NCBI RefSeq assembly: GCF_017652985.1 | Contig: NZ_JAGGDJ010000008.1 | Location: forward strand, 62,001 to 126,000 | From: Paenibacillus artemisiicola | Lineage (GTDB): Bacteria; Bacillota; Bacilli; Paenibacillales; Paenibacillaceae | Direction: 5' to 3' | DNA length: 64,000 nt | Shown here: positions 9,178 through 17,154 of the stretch, piece by piece | How the letters are laid out: every line of letters begins with the position of its first letter | Numbering within the stretch: position 1 is the first letter of the stretch | The notes under the pieces: generated by a model | Told to the model about the DNA's origin: nothing | What the model saw: only the letters and a program-made list of their open reading frames with translations | The model's database searches: none | Translations under genes and position numbers: made by a program

Positions 9178-10449
9178 TCAATCGAAGTCGGTCGCCTGCC
9201 GGCGGGGCGGGTTGGCGCGGGCATTTTGCCGCTTGTCGGCGCTCTTCTTCGCGCGCATCGTCACGGATTGTTCCTTGCGGGTCTGGCGCGCGAGCTCCCG
9301 GCCGGTCTTCTTGTAGCTCAAGTAGCGCTTCTCGTCGAGCGAGCCGTCGCGGATCGCTTCCCTGACGGCGCAGCCGAGCTCCTTCTCGTGCCGGCAGTCG
9401 CGGAACCGGCAGGCGGCCGCGATCGCTTCGATGTCCGCGAACGCCTCCTGGCGGCCGGCATCGGACTCCCACAGCTGCAGCTCGCGCATGCCGGGGGTGT
9501 CCATCATCACGAAGCCGCCCGGCAGCGGGAACAGCTCGCGGTGCGTCGTCGTATGCCGGCCGCGCGCGTCGTCCTCGCGAACGCCCTGCACCAGCTGCCG
9601 GTCCTCGCCGGCCAGCCAGTTGAGCAGCGTCGATTTGCCGGCGCCGGACGAGCCGGTGACGGCGATGGTGCGGCCCGGCAGCAAATACGGCTGCAGCTGC
9701 GCGCGGCCCTGGTCTTCGAGCGCGCTGACGGCATGGACCGGCACGCCGGGCGCGGCGGCTTCGACCTCCGCGATGCGGCGCGCGGCGTCGTCGCACAGGT
9801 CGGCCTTCGTGAGCAGGACGACCGGCGAAGAGCCGCTCTCCCAAGCCGCGACGAGGAAACGCTCGATTTTGCGGACGTTGTAGTCGCCGTTCAGCGCGTT
9901 GACGATGAAGAGCGTATCGATGTTGGCGCCGATGACCTGCTCCTCCGGCACGGTGCCGGCGGCGCGGCGGATCATCGCCGTGCGGCGGGGCAGCACGGCG
10001 TGAATAACGGCGCGGCGTTCGCCGGGCAGCGGCTGCGCGGCGACCCAGTCGCCGACGGCCGGGAATTCGCCGCGGGACGCGGCTTGGAATTGGAACTTGC
10101 CGCTTACCTCCGCGGCAAGCTCGCCTTCCTCGGCCCAGACGCGGTACTGGCTCGCGAACTGCGCCGTGACGCGCGCGGGCACGAGGCCGGCGCCGCCGGC
10201 CGGCAGCGCGTCGAACGCGAGGCGCCAGCCGTCGTTCCAGCCAAGCAATTCAAGCGCGGAGCGGCTCGGCGCATCGGCATTGGCACCGGCACCGGCATCG
10301 GCATTGGCATCCGCGTCCGCAGAGACGGGCGCGTCCGGAGCGGTCGACGCCGCGCCGCCGTCTTGCCATTTCATTTCATCGCGTTCGTGAAGCTTGCGGA
10401 TCGCTTGGCGATCGGTGTTTAGATTCAAATCGGAAAACCCCTTTTTCAT
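9178..10449 (-). CDS. rsgA: Ribosome small-subunit-dependent GTPase (RsgA family)
   Basis: 423 residues. An OB-fold region (AVGDWVAAQPLPGERRAVIHAVLPRRTAMIRR) precedes a circularly permuted GTPase domain with motif order G4-G5-G1-G2-G3: LLTKADL, then SSGAGKSTLLN, then the G3 region VMMDTPGM. A C-terminal zinc-binding Cys/His cluster follows (AACRFRDCRHEKELGCAV). It probably assists 30S maturation. The N-terminus has an unusual Asp/Ala/Gly-rich stretch encoded by an imperfect repeat (10269-10320). The start is uncertain: ATG 10449 lacks a ribosome binding site, while an in-frame TTG at 10428 follows AAAAAGGGG by 9 bases. A paralogue of the main rsgA is possible. Confidence 0.88.
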   Translation of the reverse strand: MKKGFSDLNLNTDRQAIRKLHERDEMKWQDGGAASTAPDAPVSADADANADAGAGANADAPSRSALELLGWNDGWRLAFDALPAGGAGLVPARVTAQFASQYRVWAEEGELAAEVSGKFQFQAASRGEFPAVGDWVAAQPLPGERRAVIHAVLPRRTAMIRRAAGTVPEEQVIGANIDTLFIVNALNGDYNVRKIERFLVAAWESGSSPVVLLTKADLCDDAARRIAEVEAAAPGVPVHAVSALEDQGRAQLQPYLLPGRTIAVTGSSGAGKSTLLNWLAGEDRQLVQGVREDDARGRHTTTHRELFPLPGGFVMMDTPGMRELQLWESDAGRQEAFADIEAIAAACRFRDCRHEKELGCAVREAIRDGSLDEKRYLSYKKTGRELARQTRKEQSVTMRAKKSADKRQNARANPPRRQATDFD

Positions 10450-10532
10450 AGAATAGTGGTTGGTGCGTAGACGGGACGTTCGCGGTCGCGCAGCGGCCGA
10501 TAGGGCGGGCAGGCGAAGGCGCAAACAACGAC

Positions 10533-10564
10533 AAAAAGACCGCAGGAAAGAAGCTCCTGCGGTC
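10533..10564 (-). terminator. Second intrinsic terminator upstream of rsgA
   Basis: Stem GACCGCAGG/CCTGCGGTC (10538-10546 with 10556-10564). On the minus strand it is followed by TTTTT. It lies between the micropeptide terminator and the rsgA start, so it would stop read-through into rsgA unless an antiterminated state exists. Confidence 0.7.
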
Positions 10565-10576
10565 TGCGCGGCATCG

Positions 10577-10607
10577 CCGTCCGCCGATGATTTCCTTCGG
10601 CGGACGG
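10577..10607. other. Perfect 10-bp hairpin between two terminators
   Basis: CCGTCCGCCG (10577-10586) pairs with CGGCGGACGG (10598-10607). No T-run on either side, so it is not an obvious terminator. It is the middle of three consecutive perfect hairpins in 130 bp. Confidence 0.55.
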
Positions 10608-10620
10608 ACGGCCGGACAGC

Positions 10621-10661
10621 AAAAAGCCGCAGGGAACCGGAGCATCCGGTTCCCTGCGGCT
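10621..10661 (-). terminator. Terminator of the micropeptide unit
   Basis: A 16-bp perfect stem (10625-10640 with 10646-10661) with a 5-base loop and, on the minus strand, a TTTTT run. It lies 43 bp downstream of the 21-codon reading frame. Confidence 0.85.
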
Positions 10662-10703
10662 ACGACGGCGAAGAAGCGGGCGAAGCCGCGACTGCCGTGT
10701 TTG

Positions 10704-10769
10704 TTATCCGACCGAGACCGATGCGCATGCGATTTCCGTAACCGATACAATCGAAGTCATGTTCGCCAT
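10704..10769 (-). CDS. Putative 21-residue peptide with its own promoter and terminator
   Basis: The frame opens MANMTSIVSV and ends ACASVSVG, then TAA. An AAGGAGG ribosome binding site (plus 10780-10786) lies 10 bases before the ATG, and a near-perfect sigma-A promoter lies about 35 bp further up. The unit ends in a strong terminator. A start-stop pair ATG-TAA (10777-10772) sits between the ribosome binding site and this ATG. The peptide is small, neutral and rich in Ser/Val/Ala, with one cysteine and no charged tail. I do not recognise it. It could be a real micropeptide or a leader peptide for rsgA. Confidence 0.45.
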   Translation of the reverse strand: MANMTSIVSVTEIACASVSVG

Positions 10770-10801
10770 TTTACATCAGCCTCCTTATAGTAGATGTTGC
10801 C

Positions 10802-10830
10802 ATTCTATGCGGAATCCGACCGTTTGTCAA
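10802..10830 (-). promoter_or_regulatory. Sigma-A promoter of the micropeptide unit
   Basis: On the minus strand: TTGACA (plus 10825-10830), a 17-bp spacer and TAGAAT (plus 10802-10807). This predicts a start site near 10795 and a 5' leader of about 26 nt. Confidence 0.75.
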
Positions 10831-10845
10831 CCGTTCCCGCTTACG

Positions 10846-10884
10846 AAAAACGGCCCCGCTTCGGTCAACTGCCGAAACAAGGCC
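10846..10884 (-). terminator. Imperfect terminator after the 48-residue membrane protein gene
   Basis: On the minus strand GGCC-TTG-TTTCGG, loop, CCGAAG-CGG-GGCC is followed by GTTTTTCG. It lies just after the stop codon at 10890. Confidence 0.6.
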
Positions 10885-10889
10885 ATGGA

Positions 10890-11036
10890 TTACGAAATCG
10901 CGTATTTGATAATCACCGCAACGGCGAAAATAACGAACATTATCCCGAAGAACCCGCCAAAGCCCATCGCGACGTCGAAAAAGTCATCGCGCGGCTCCTC
11001 GTTCACGTGCTCGCGCGGATCTCTAACATTTTCCAT
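10890..11036 (-). CDS. Small hypothetical membrane protein
   Basis: 48 residues: an acidic, charged N-terminal half (MENVRDPREHVNEEPRDDFF) and one C-terminal hydrophobic helix rich in Gly/Phe/Ile/Val, ending KYAIS. GAGGAGG lies 11 bases upstream of ATG 11036. It is a single transcription unit with its own terminator and is divergent from uvrC. I do not recognise a family. Confidence 0.6.
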   Translation of the reverse strand: MENVRDPREHVNEEPRDDFFDVAMGFGGFFGIMFVIFAVAVIIKYAIS

Positions 11037-11234
11037 GGTTTCATTATCCTCCTCTGGGGCGACGATTGCTCCCCATAGTATACCCAACTTTCAGAATAAT
11101 TGTAAAGGCGCCGGACGTGACAAAATTGAGGACGTTTTCCAATCGGGCGATCGTCGCGGACAAGTTCTACCGCAGCAAAACAAGCGTTCGTGTGGTACAA
11201 TGGAAGGCAGCGCAAGTCCGGGAGGAGGACGACA

Positions 11235-13319
11235 ATGGGGGATCAACACGCCGCCGAGACGGCCGCCGACAGGCGTCTCGCGGAAGAACGGATTCGCAGC
11301 AAGCTGGCGCTGCTGCCGGATCAGCCGGGCTGTTATTTAATGAAGGATGCCGGCGGCACGATCATTTACGTCGGCAAAGCGAAGGTGCTCAAAAATCGCG
11401 TGCGTTCGTATTTCAACGGCAGCCACAACGGCAAGACGCTGCGGCTCGTCTCGCTCATCCGCGATTTCGAATATATCGTTACGTCCAGCAACATGGAGGC
11501 GCTCATTCTCGAGTGCAACCTGATCAAGCAGTATCATCCGCGGTACAACGTCCTGCTGAAGGACGACAAGACGTTTCCGTACATTAAGATCACGGGCGAG
11601 AAGCATCCGAAGCTCGAGGTGACGCGGCGCATCGTGAAGGACAAGGGCAAATATTTCGGTCCGTACCCGAACGCGTTCGCGGCCCAGCAGACGAAGAAGC
11701 TGCTTGACCGGCTGTACCCGCTCCGCAAGTGCGGCACGCTGCCGGACAAGGTATGCCTGTATTATCATTTGGGTCAATGCGTGGCGCCTTGCGAATTCGA
11801 GATCGAGCCGGGCACGTACGAGAACATGGTGCAAGAGATCACGCGCTTCCTCGGGGGCGGCCACGACGAAGTGCGGAAGGCGCTTCAGGCCAAGATGGAA
11901 GCGGCCGCGGAGGAGATGGAGTTCGAACGGGCGAAGGAATTCCGCGACCAGATCGTCGCGATCGACGCCGTCATGGAGAAGCAGAAGATCACGCTGAACG
12001 ACGCGATGGACCGCGACGTGTTCGGCTTCTCGGTCGACAAGGGCTGGATGTGCGTGCAAATCATGTACATGCGGCAGGGCAAGCTGATCGAGCGGCGGGC
12101 GACGATGTTCCCGTATTACGGCAGCGCCTACGACGATTTCATGACGTTCGTGACGCAGTATTATTCCGAGAACCCGGCGCTGCCGAAGGAGATTTTCCTG
12201 CCGGCGCAGCCGCAGGCCGATGAGACGCAAACCGAAACGAAAGCGGGCGACGTGCAGGCGGTTGGGGCGTTGGCGTTGGATGCCGGAACGGAAACCGGCG
12301 ACGGGGACGCGGCGGCAATGGCCGGCGCGACGGCCGATACCGAGGCAACCGGCCTTATGGCGGCGGAGTCTCAGGAGCCTTACGGCTTCGGAAGCGACGC
12401 GCCGGACGACGAGCGGGAGGAGCAAGCCGCGGATGGCGATCAGCCGGCGGCCGGCTCGCCGGAGGAGGAAGTGCGCAGCTCCCTCCAGAAGTGGTTGAAG
12501 GTGAAGGTGTTCATCCCGCAGCGCGGCAAGAAGAAGGACGTCGTGGCGATGGCCGTTCACAACGCCAAGATGACGCTGGAAGAGAAGTTCAAGCTGATCG
12601 AGCGCGACGAAGACCGCACGTTCAAGGCGGCGGAAGGATTGGCGGAAGCGATCGGGCTGCCGCAGATCGGCCGCATCGAGGCGTTCGACAACTCGAACAT
12701 TCAAGGCACGGATCCCGTATCGGCGATGGTCGTCTTCACGGACGGCAAGCCGGACAAGAAGGAATACCGCAAGTACAAAATCAAGACCGTCCAGGGTCCC
12801 GACGATTACGAGACGATGCGCGAAGTCATCCGCCGGCGCTACGAGCGCGTGCTGAAGGAAGGGCTCGCGCTGCCGGACCTGATCATCGTGGACGGCGGGC
12901 GGGGACAGATCTCCGCGGCGCTCGACGTGCTGGAGAACGAGCTCGGCTTGCTCGTGCCGGTCTGCGGCCTCGTCAAGGACGCGAAGCATAAGACGGCGCA
13001 GCTCATGACCGGCGACCCGCCGGAGGTGGTGCCGCTGGCCCGCGACAGCCAGGCGTTCTACCTGCTGCAGCGGATCCAGGACGAAGTGCACCGCTTCGCC
13101 ATCACCTTCCACCGCGAGCAGCGGGGCAAGTCGATGGTGGCGTCGCGCCTCGACGCCATCCCGGGCATCGGCGAGAAGCGCCGGAAGGCGCTGCTGAAGC
13201 ATTTCGGCTCGATCAAAAAAATCAAAGAAGCGACCGTCGAAGATTTCCGACCGCTCGCGATCGGCGAGAAGCTCGCCGCGCAAATCATCGAAGCGTTGAA
13301 CAACGAAGAGCCGTCCTGA
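11235..13319 (+). CDS. uvrC: UvrABC system protein C with an acidic insertion
   Basis: 694 residues. The GIY-YIG nuclease domain covers roughly residues 15-95 ([19 protein letters not shown]), the UVR domain lies near 200-235, the RNase H-like endonuclease domain near 420-600 ([30 protein letters not shown]), and tandem HhH motifs close the protein. It makes the dual incisions in nucleotide excision repair with UvrA and UvrB. ATG 11235 is chosen because GGAGGAGG precedes it. About 88 residues (about 324-411) rich in Asp/Glu/Ala/Gly/Thr interrupt the region between UVR and RNase H domains, which is why it exceeds the usual about 600 residues. Confidence 0.96.
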   Translation: MGDQHAAETAADRRLAEERIRSKLALLPDQPGCYLMKDAGGTIIYVGKAKVLKNRVRSYFNGSHNGKTLRLVSLIRDFEYIVTSSNMEALILECNLIKQYHPRYNVLLKDDKTFPYIKITGEKHPKLEVTRRIVKDKGKYFGPYPNAFAAQQTKKLLDRLYPLRKCGTLPDKVCLYYHLGQCVAPCEFEIEPGTYENMVQEITRFLGGGHDEVRKALQAKMEAAAEEMEFERAKEFRDQIVAIDAVMEKQKITLNDAMDRDVFGFSVDKGWMCVQIMYMRQGKLIERRATMFPYYGSAYDDFMTFVTQYYSENPALPKEIFLPAQPQADETQTETKAGDVQAVGALALDAGTETGDGDAAAMAGATADTEATGLMAAESQEPYGFGSDAPDDEREEQAADGDQPAAGSPEEEVRSSLQKWLKVKVFIPQRGKKKDVVAMAVHNAKMTLEEKFKLIERDEDRTFKAAEGLAEAIGLPQIGRIEAFDNSNIQGTDPVSAMVVFTDGKPDKKEYRKYKIKTVQGPDDYETMREVIRRRYERVLKEGLALPDLIIVDGGRGQISAALDVLENELGLLVPVCGLVKDAKHKTAQLMTGDPPEVVPLARDSQAFYLLQRIQDEVHRFAITFHREQRGKSMVASRLDAIPGIGEKRRKALLKHFGSIKKIKEATVEDFRPLAIGEKLAAQIIEALNNEEPS

Positions 13320-13338
13320 GGACGGCTCTTCGTTGTTG
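13299..13338 (+). terminator. Terminator of uvrC, containing its stop codon
   Basis: Long inverted repeat AACAACGAAGAGCCGTCCT... with its complement ending at 13338; the uvrC TGA (13317-13319) lies at the tip of the stem. The T-run is weak (GTTGTTGTG), so termination efficiency is uncertain. Confidence 0.6.
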
Positions 13339-13405
13339 TGTCCGGGTTCGGCGGCCAGCTGCTGCGCGGCCGCCTGTGCGCATGGCTTGCGCGCGAACCT
13401 CGCGT

Positions 13406-15040
13406 TTACGTATCGATCGCGTCGATCGCGCGCGGTCCGGACCGCTTGGCGCGGCGGTCCCAGGACCGGAACAGCCAGGCGATCGGAATCGGCAGCAGAA
13501 TGTAGACGATGCCGGCCGCGATATTTTCGGCGCCGCCCATGAAGACGAGGGAGAGCGCCATCATGGTGCTGTCGAAGATGGCGTGGGCGAACAGCACGGT
13601 AATGAAGCCGAAGCGCAGGAACATGAAGCTGAAGACGAGGCCGATGACGGTCAGCTCCAGCAGCCGGGTGGTCGACGGGAAGATCGGATAGGTAACGTGC
13701 CCGAGCGCCCAGATGACCGTCGGAATAAGCGAGGCGACGAAGCTGTTCCGGAACCAGCGCTTCATGAGCCCGATGCCGAACAGCCGGAATACCGCTTCCT
13801 CGGAGATGGCGGCGCACCAGGCCAGCAGCGGGAACGCCCACGGCACCGCGAGATTGTAGGTCGATTGCGTCACGTCCGTCGTCGACCAGGAACCGTACGC
13901 GTGCGTGAGCACGATGAAGATGACCGTCTGCAGCCCGAGCAGCGCGAACGCGGTCAGGTAACCGAGCCACATGCTCCGCCATACATGATCGCCGTAGCCG
14001 GGTTGACCGTAACGCGGCCACGGGTTGCGGCCCATGGCCCGCCACAAGCCGTCTCCGCCGACAAGCGAGAAATAGACGGCGAGCGCCATGACGACCGTGA
14101 CAAGGCAGCTGACGAGGACGGCCGCCGCGGCGAGCACGCTGCCGTCGGACGTTTCGCCGTAACCGGCGAGCAGGCCATCCTTCATGTTGACGTCGTTGAC
14201 GATGTACATGGCGAGGAACAGCAGCGAGATGACGATGCCGCGCACGAAGGAGCTGTGCTTTCGATACAGGGAGGCGTAAATGATGGCCAAAATGAACAGG
14301 ACGAACGATAAGAACAGGCTGCCCAGCGTCGATAAGTAATTGGCGAGCTTCTTCTGCTTCGCGACGTACTCGGCGTAGCTCTGCGGCACCGCGAACGCCG
14401 GTTTGAACGCCGTGATGCGGAAGCTGCCGTTCTCCAGCTTCTCGCCGCGGACCGTCAGGCGGAGCTTGGCATCTCCGGCGCCGGCCGCGCTTTTTTTCTC
14501 GAACACGACGGTTCCGGTATCCGGCTGTACGCGGAACGCCGTCAACTCCGCTTTCGGGTAGCCTTTGGAGGCGAGGAAGGCGAGCGCGGCATCGCTCAGC
14601 TCGGTCCCCCGAGCCGGAGCGCCCTGCTGCTTGCCCAGCCGGTTCCAGCCGACGACCGAGCCGTTCTGCATGTGCTGATAGACGAAGATTTCGCTGCCGT
14701 CGGGCATGTCGGCCGTCGTCTGGTAGGTCTCGGTCGGCAGCGTCCGGTCGTATTTGTCGTCGTATCCGCGGGTCAGCTTGTTCTTCTCCAAGTAGCCGTA
14801 CAGCAGGCTGTCCGATTGATGCACGGCATGAACGGCGACCGGCCGGCTCGCGAACTGCTTCTCGACGAACGCCGCCGCTTTCGCCTCCGCGTCGCGTTTG
14901 TCCATGACCGGCTCGCTTCCGCTGTCGAAGAAGGAGTCGGCCGTCGCCGGAACGATTTGCACGAGCAAATACACGATCAGGCCGATGCCGGCCAGCAAGC
15001 CGTACCATTTCCAATTCGGGTTTAACCGCAATGGGTCCAT
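13406..15040 (-). CDS. CPBP family intramembrane metalloprotease
   Basis: 544 residues. One N-terminal membrane segment and an extracytoplasmic domain of about 200 residues precede a multi-helix C-terminal CPBP (CAAX protease and bacteriocin-processing) domain. That domain carries motif 1 SEEAVFRLFGIG (EExxxR), motif 2 TVIWALGHV and motif 3 FAHAIFDSTMMAL. ATG 15040 follows GAGGTG. The substrate is unknown; related proteins act in protein processing or self-immunity. It is convergent with uvrC and monocistronic. Confidence 0.88.
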   Translation of the reverse strand: MDPLRLNPNWKWYGLLAGIGLIVYLLVQIVPATADSFFDSGSEPVMDKRDAEAKAAAFVEKQFASRPVAVHAVHQSDSLLYGYLEKNKLTRGYDDKYDRTLPTETYQTTADMPDGSEIFVYQHMQNGSVVGWNRLGKQQGAPARGTELSDAALAFLASKGYPKAELTAFRVQPDTGTVVFEKKSAAGAGDAKLRLTVRGEKLENGSFRITAFKPAFAVPQSYAEYVAKQKKLANYLSTLGSLFLSFVLFILAIIYASLYRKHSSFVRGIVISLLFLAMYIVNDVNMKDGLLAGYGETSDGSVLAAAAVLVSCLVTVVMALAVYFSLVGGDGLWRAMGRNPWPRYGQPGYGDHVWRSMWLGYLTAFALLGLQTVIFIVLTHAYGSWSTTDVTQSTYNLAVPWAFPLLAWCAAISEEAVFRLFGIGLMKRWFRNSFVASLIPTVIWALGHVTYPIFPSTTRLLELTVIGLVFSFMFLRFGFITVLFAHAIFDSTMMALSLVFMGGAENIAAGIVYILLPIPIAWLFRSWDRRAKRSGPRAIDAIDT

Positions 15041-15257
15041 TGAGCACCTCGTCTGCATAGAATCTTCGTTCGCCGGGGCGCGGGGCGCGGGCCGGCTTGT
15101 CATATTCATATTCGGGATCGCGGGGCATTAACACGTTCGGCCGAAGCAAACTTTGCGCCGCGCTATCGCCGCGATCTTATCGGTCCTGGAATCGGCATGA
15201 ATCCCTTCCTCTTATCATCGGCAGCTTCGCGCCCGCCATCCATGGTATTGGATACGA

Positions 15258-15289
15258 AAAATGGCAAACAATAATGAGGGGATTGTTTC
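15258..15289 (-). terminator. Terminator of the LysR gene
   Basis: Stem AAACAAT/ATTGTTT (15266-15272 with 15282-15288) extended by GGC/GCC, and on the minus strand followed by ATTTTTCG. It lies about 40 bp after the LysR stop codon. Confidence 0.65.
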
Positions 15290-15326
15290 CGCCGGTTCCG
15301 CCCGGCGGTAATGGAACCCGAAGCCG

Positions 15327-16220
15327 CTAGACCGGCTTGTACTGGGCGGCGACCTCCTCGATCCAGCGGCGCACGGCGGGATTGAAGCCGTCCGACTGGT
15401 CGTAGATGAGCGACGTCGTCCGCTTCGATTCCTCCAGCTCGCGGATCGGGACGACCTGCAGGTCGTTGTCGGCCAGCATTTGCGGCCGCAGGTACGACTT
15501 GGGCAGCAGCGTTGCCGCGCGGCACGTATGGAGCAGGCGGAGAATCGCCTCGAATGAGTCGATCTCCATGCGGACATCGGGCAGCAGCCGGTATTTCTCG
15601 AACAGCTCGTCCGTCAGGATGCGGTACCAGGTTCCCTTGGAGAACAGAATCATCGGCAGGCCGTTCAGGTCCGTAATGACGGGCGCGTTCTTCTCCATTA
15701 TAAAATGGTTGCGCGGCAGGACGAGGACGAGGTGGTCGTCGAACAGCGGCACGCACGTCAGCTGGGCGTCCTCGATCCGGGAGGCGACGATGCCGAGGTC
15801 GGCCTTCCGGTCCCGGATGAGCGTGACGATCTCGTGCGTCTTGCCCGTGATCGCTTTGATGTCGAGCTCCGGGCTCCGGGCCGTCAGCGCCTGGATGAGA
15901 TCCGGCAGCGAGGTTTGCAGCGTCGTGAGGCTCGCGCCGATCGTGAAGGTCGCGCGTCCGGCATGCTTGTATTCCGCGAGCAGCTTCAGGAAGCGCAGAT
16001 GCTGCTGCCGCGCCTCCACCGCGTAGTCGTACGTCAGCTGGCCGATGCGGGTCAGCTCCAGGCGTTTGCCGACGCGCCGGAAGAGCAGCGCGCCGAGCTC
16101 CTGCTCAAGCTTGGCGATTTTGCGGGAGAGGGCGGGCTGGGACAGATTGAGCGCCGCCGACGCTTTGTTCATGCTGGACTGTTCGACGACGACGGTAAAC
16201 ATGTTCAATTCTTCGAGCAC
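15327..16220 (-). CDS. LysR family transcriptional regulator, divergent from sdhCAB
   Basis: 297 residues from the GTG at 16220, which has AAGGAG 11 bases upstream; a longer reading starts from a TTG without a ribosome binding site. The N-terminal winged helix-turn-helix is clear (NKASAALNLSQPALSRKIAKLEQELG), followed by the LysR substrate-binding domain. The divergent arrangement suggests control of the succinate dehydrogenase operon, as LysR genes of the CcpC kind control TCA-cycle genes in Bacillales. The inducer cannot be told from the sequence. Confidence 0.9.
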   Translation of the reverse strand: MLEELNMFTVVVEQSSMNKASAALNLSQPALSRKIAKLEQELGALLFRRVGKRLELTRIGQLTYDYAVEARQQHLRFLKLLAEYKHAGRATFTIGASLTTLQTSLPDLIQALTARSPELDIKAITGKTHEIVTLIRDRKADLGIVASRIEDAQLTCVPLFDDHLVLVLPRNHFIMEKNAPVITDLNGLPMILFSKGTWYRILTDELFEKYRLLPDVRMEIDSFEAILRLLHTCRAATLLPKSYLRPQMLADNDLQVVPIRELEESKRTTSLIYDQSDGFNPAVRRWIEEVAAQYKPV

Positions 16221-16280
16221 GGCGTGCACAGCTCCTTTTCCGAAGTATCGTATATGCAAATAGGTTATAACTTTTAATGA

Positions 16281-16300
16281 ATAATACGCAATTCCATTAT
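16281..16300. promoter_or_regulatory. Candidate LysR/CcpC-like inverted repeat
   Basis: ATAAT-N10-ATTAT in the LysR-sdhC intergenic region, about 57 bp upstream of the sdh -35. CcpC-type sites are ATAA/TTAT dyads; the spacing here is longer than the usual 7, so this is only a candidate. Confidence 0.35.
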
Positions 16301-16356
16301 AAGCGCAAAAGGAGTATCATGTGAAATGTGACCATTTTGTGTGAATCTATTATTTA

Positions 16357-16385
16357 TTGACGCTCATCTGGGCTGAGGTTACAAT
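16357..16385 (+). promoter_or_regulatory. Sigma-A promoter of sdhCAB
   Basis: TTGACG (16357-16362), a 17-bp spacer and TACAAT (16380-16385), about 70 bp before the sdhC start. Confidence 0.75.
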
Positions 16386-16458
16386 GGAGAATGGTTTTGG
16401 CGAATGGCGAAAATTGGCGAATGGAACGCCACAGTTTGGAAAGGAGAACGTTTACGTT

Positions 16459-17130
16459 ATGAAAGGAAATTCGTATTTATCGCGCAAGATTCACTCCTTG
16501 CTCGGAGTCATCCCGCTCGGCCTGTTCATCATCGAACACATGGTATCGAACTTCTCGGCCGTCGAGAAAGGGCCGCAGGGGTTCAAGGATACCGTCACGT
16601 TCCTGAATGACTTGCCGTTCGTCTTCGTCTTGGAGCTCGTCGGCATCTGGCTGCCGCTGCTGTTCCACGGCGTGTACGGCCTCTATGTGGCGTACCAATC
16701 CAACCTGAACACCGGCCGCTTCCAATACGGCCGCAACTGGGCGTTCACGCTGCAGCGGATCACCGGCGTGATCACCTTCATTTTTGTTTTCTGGCATATG
16801 TACCAAGCGAGGTTCCAAGTCATGATCGGCAACCTCACGCACGAAGAACTCGGCAATCAGATGCACTCGATCACGACGAACGGGTTCTACTTCGTGCTGT
16901 ACGTCATCGGCATTCTGGCCGCGACCTTCCACTTCAGCAACGGCATGTGGGCGTTCCTCGTCAGCTGGGGCATCACGGTCGGACCTCGCGCGCAGCGCGT
17001 CTCCTCTTACATTTGGATGGGCGTGTTCGTAATCGTGGCGGTGTTGTTCTTGGCGTCGCTGATCGCCTTCCGCGGCGACGAATTCAAGGAGGCGGCTTCC
17101 GCTGCCCTGCAATTGACGAATCTCGTTTGA
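16459..17130 (+). CDS. sdhC: Succinate dehydrogenase cytochrome b558 subunit
   Basis: 223 residues, five membrane helices and conserved haem-ligand histidines (SRKIHSLLGVIPLG, IIEHMVSNF, FWHMYQARF, AATFHFSNGMW). It is the single-polypeptide di-haem membrane anchor of the Bacillus-type (menaquinone-reducing) complex II. ATG 16459 follows AAGGAG; a longer in-frame reading starts at the promoter and is rejected. First gene of sdhCAB. Confidence 0.95.
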   Translation: MKGNSYLSRKIHSLLGVIPLGLFIIEHMVSNFSAVEKGPQGFKDTVTFLNDLPFVFVLELVGIWLPLLFHGVYGLYVAYQSNLNTGRFQYGRNWAFTLQRITGVITFIFVFWHMYQARFQVMIGNLTHEELGNQMHSITTNGFYFVLYVIGILAATFHFSNGMWAFLVSWGITVGPRAQRVSSYIWMGVFVIVAVLFLASLIAFRGDEFKEAASAALQLTNLV

Positions 17131-17154
17131 GTTTAAGACAAGGAGCGAAATGCA

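Noticed and set aside
11337-15149. 1270-codon minus-strand frame across uvrC and the CPBP protease gene
   Set aside because: Antisense to uvrC motifs and out of frame with the CPBP protein; extreme Arg content; no family similarity.
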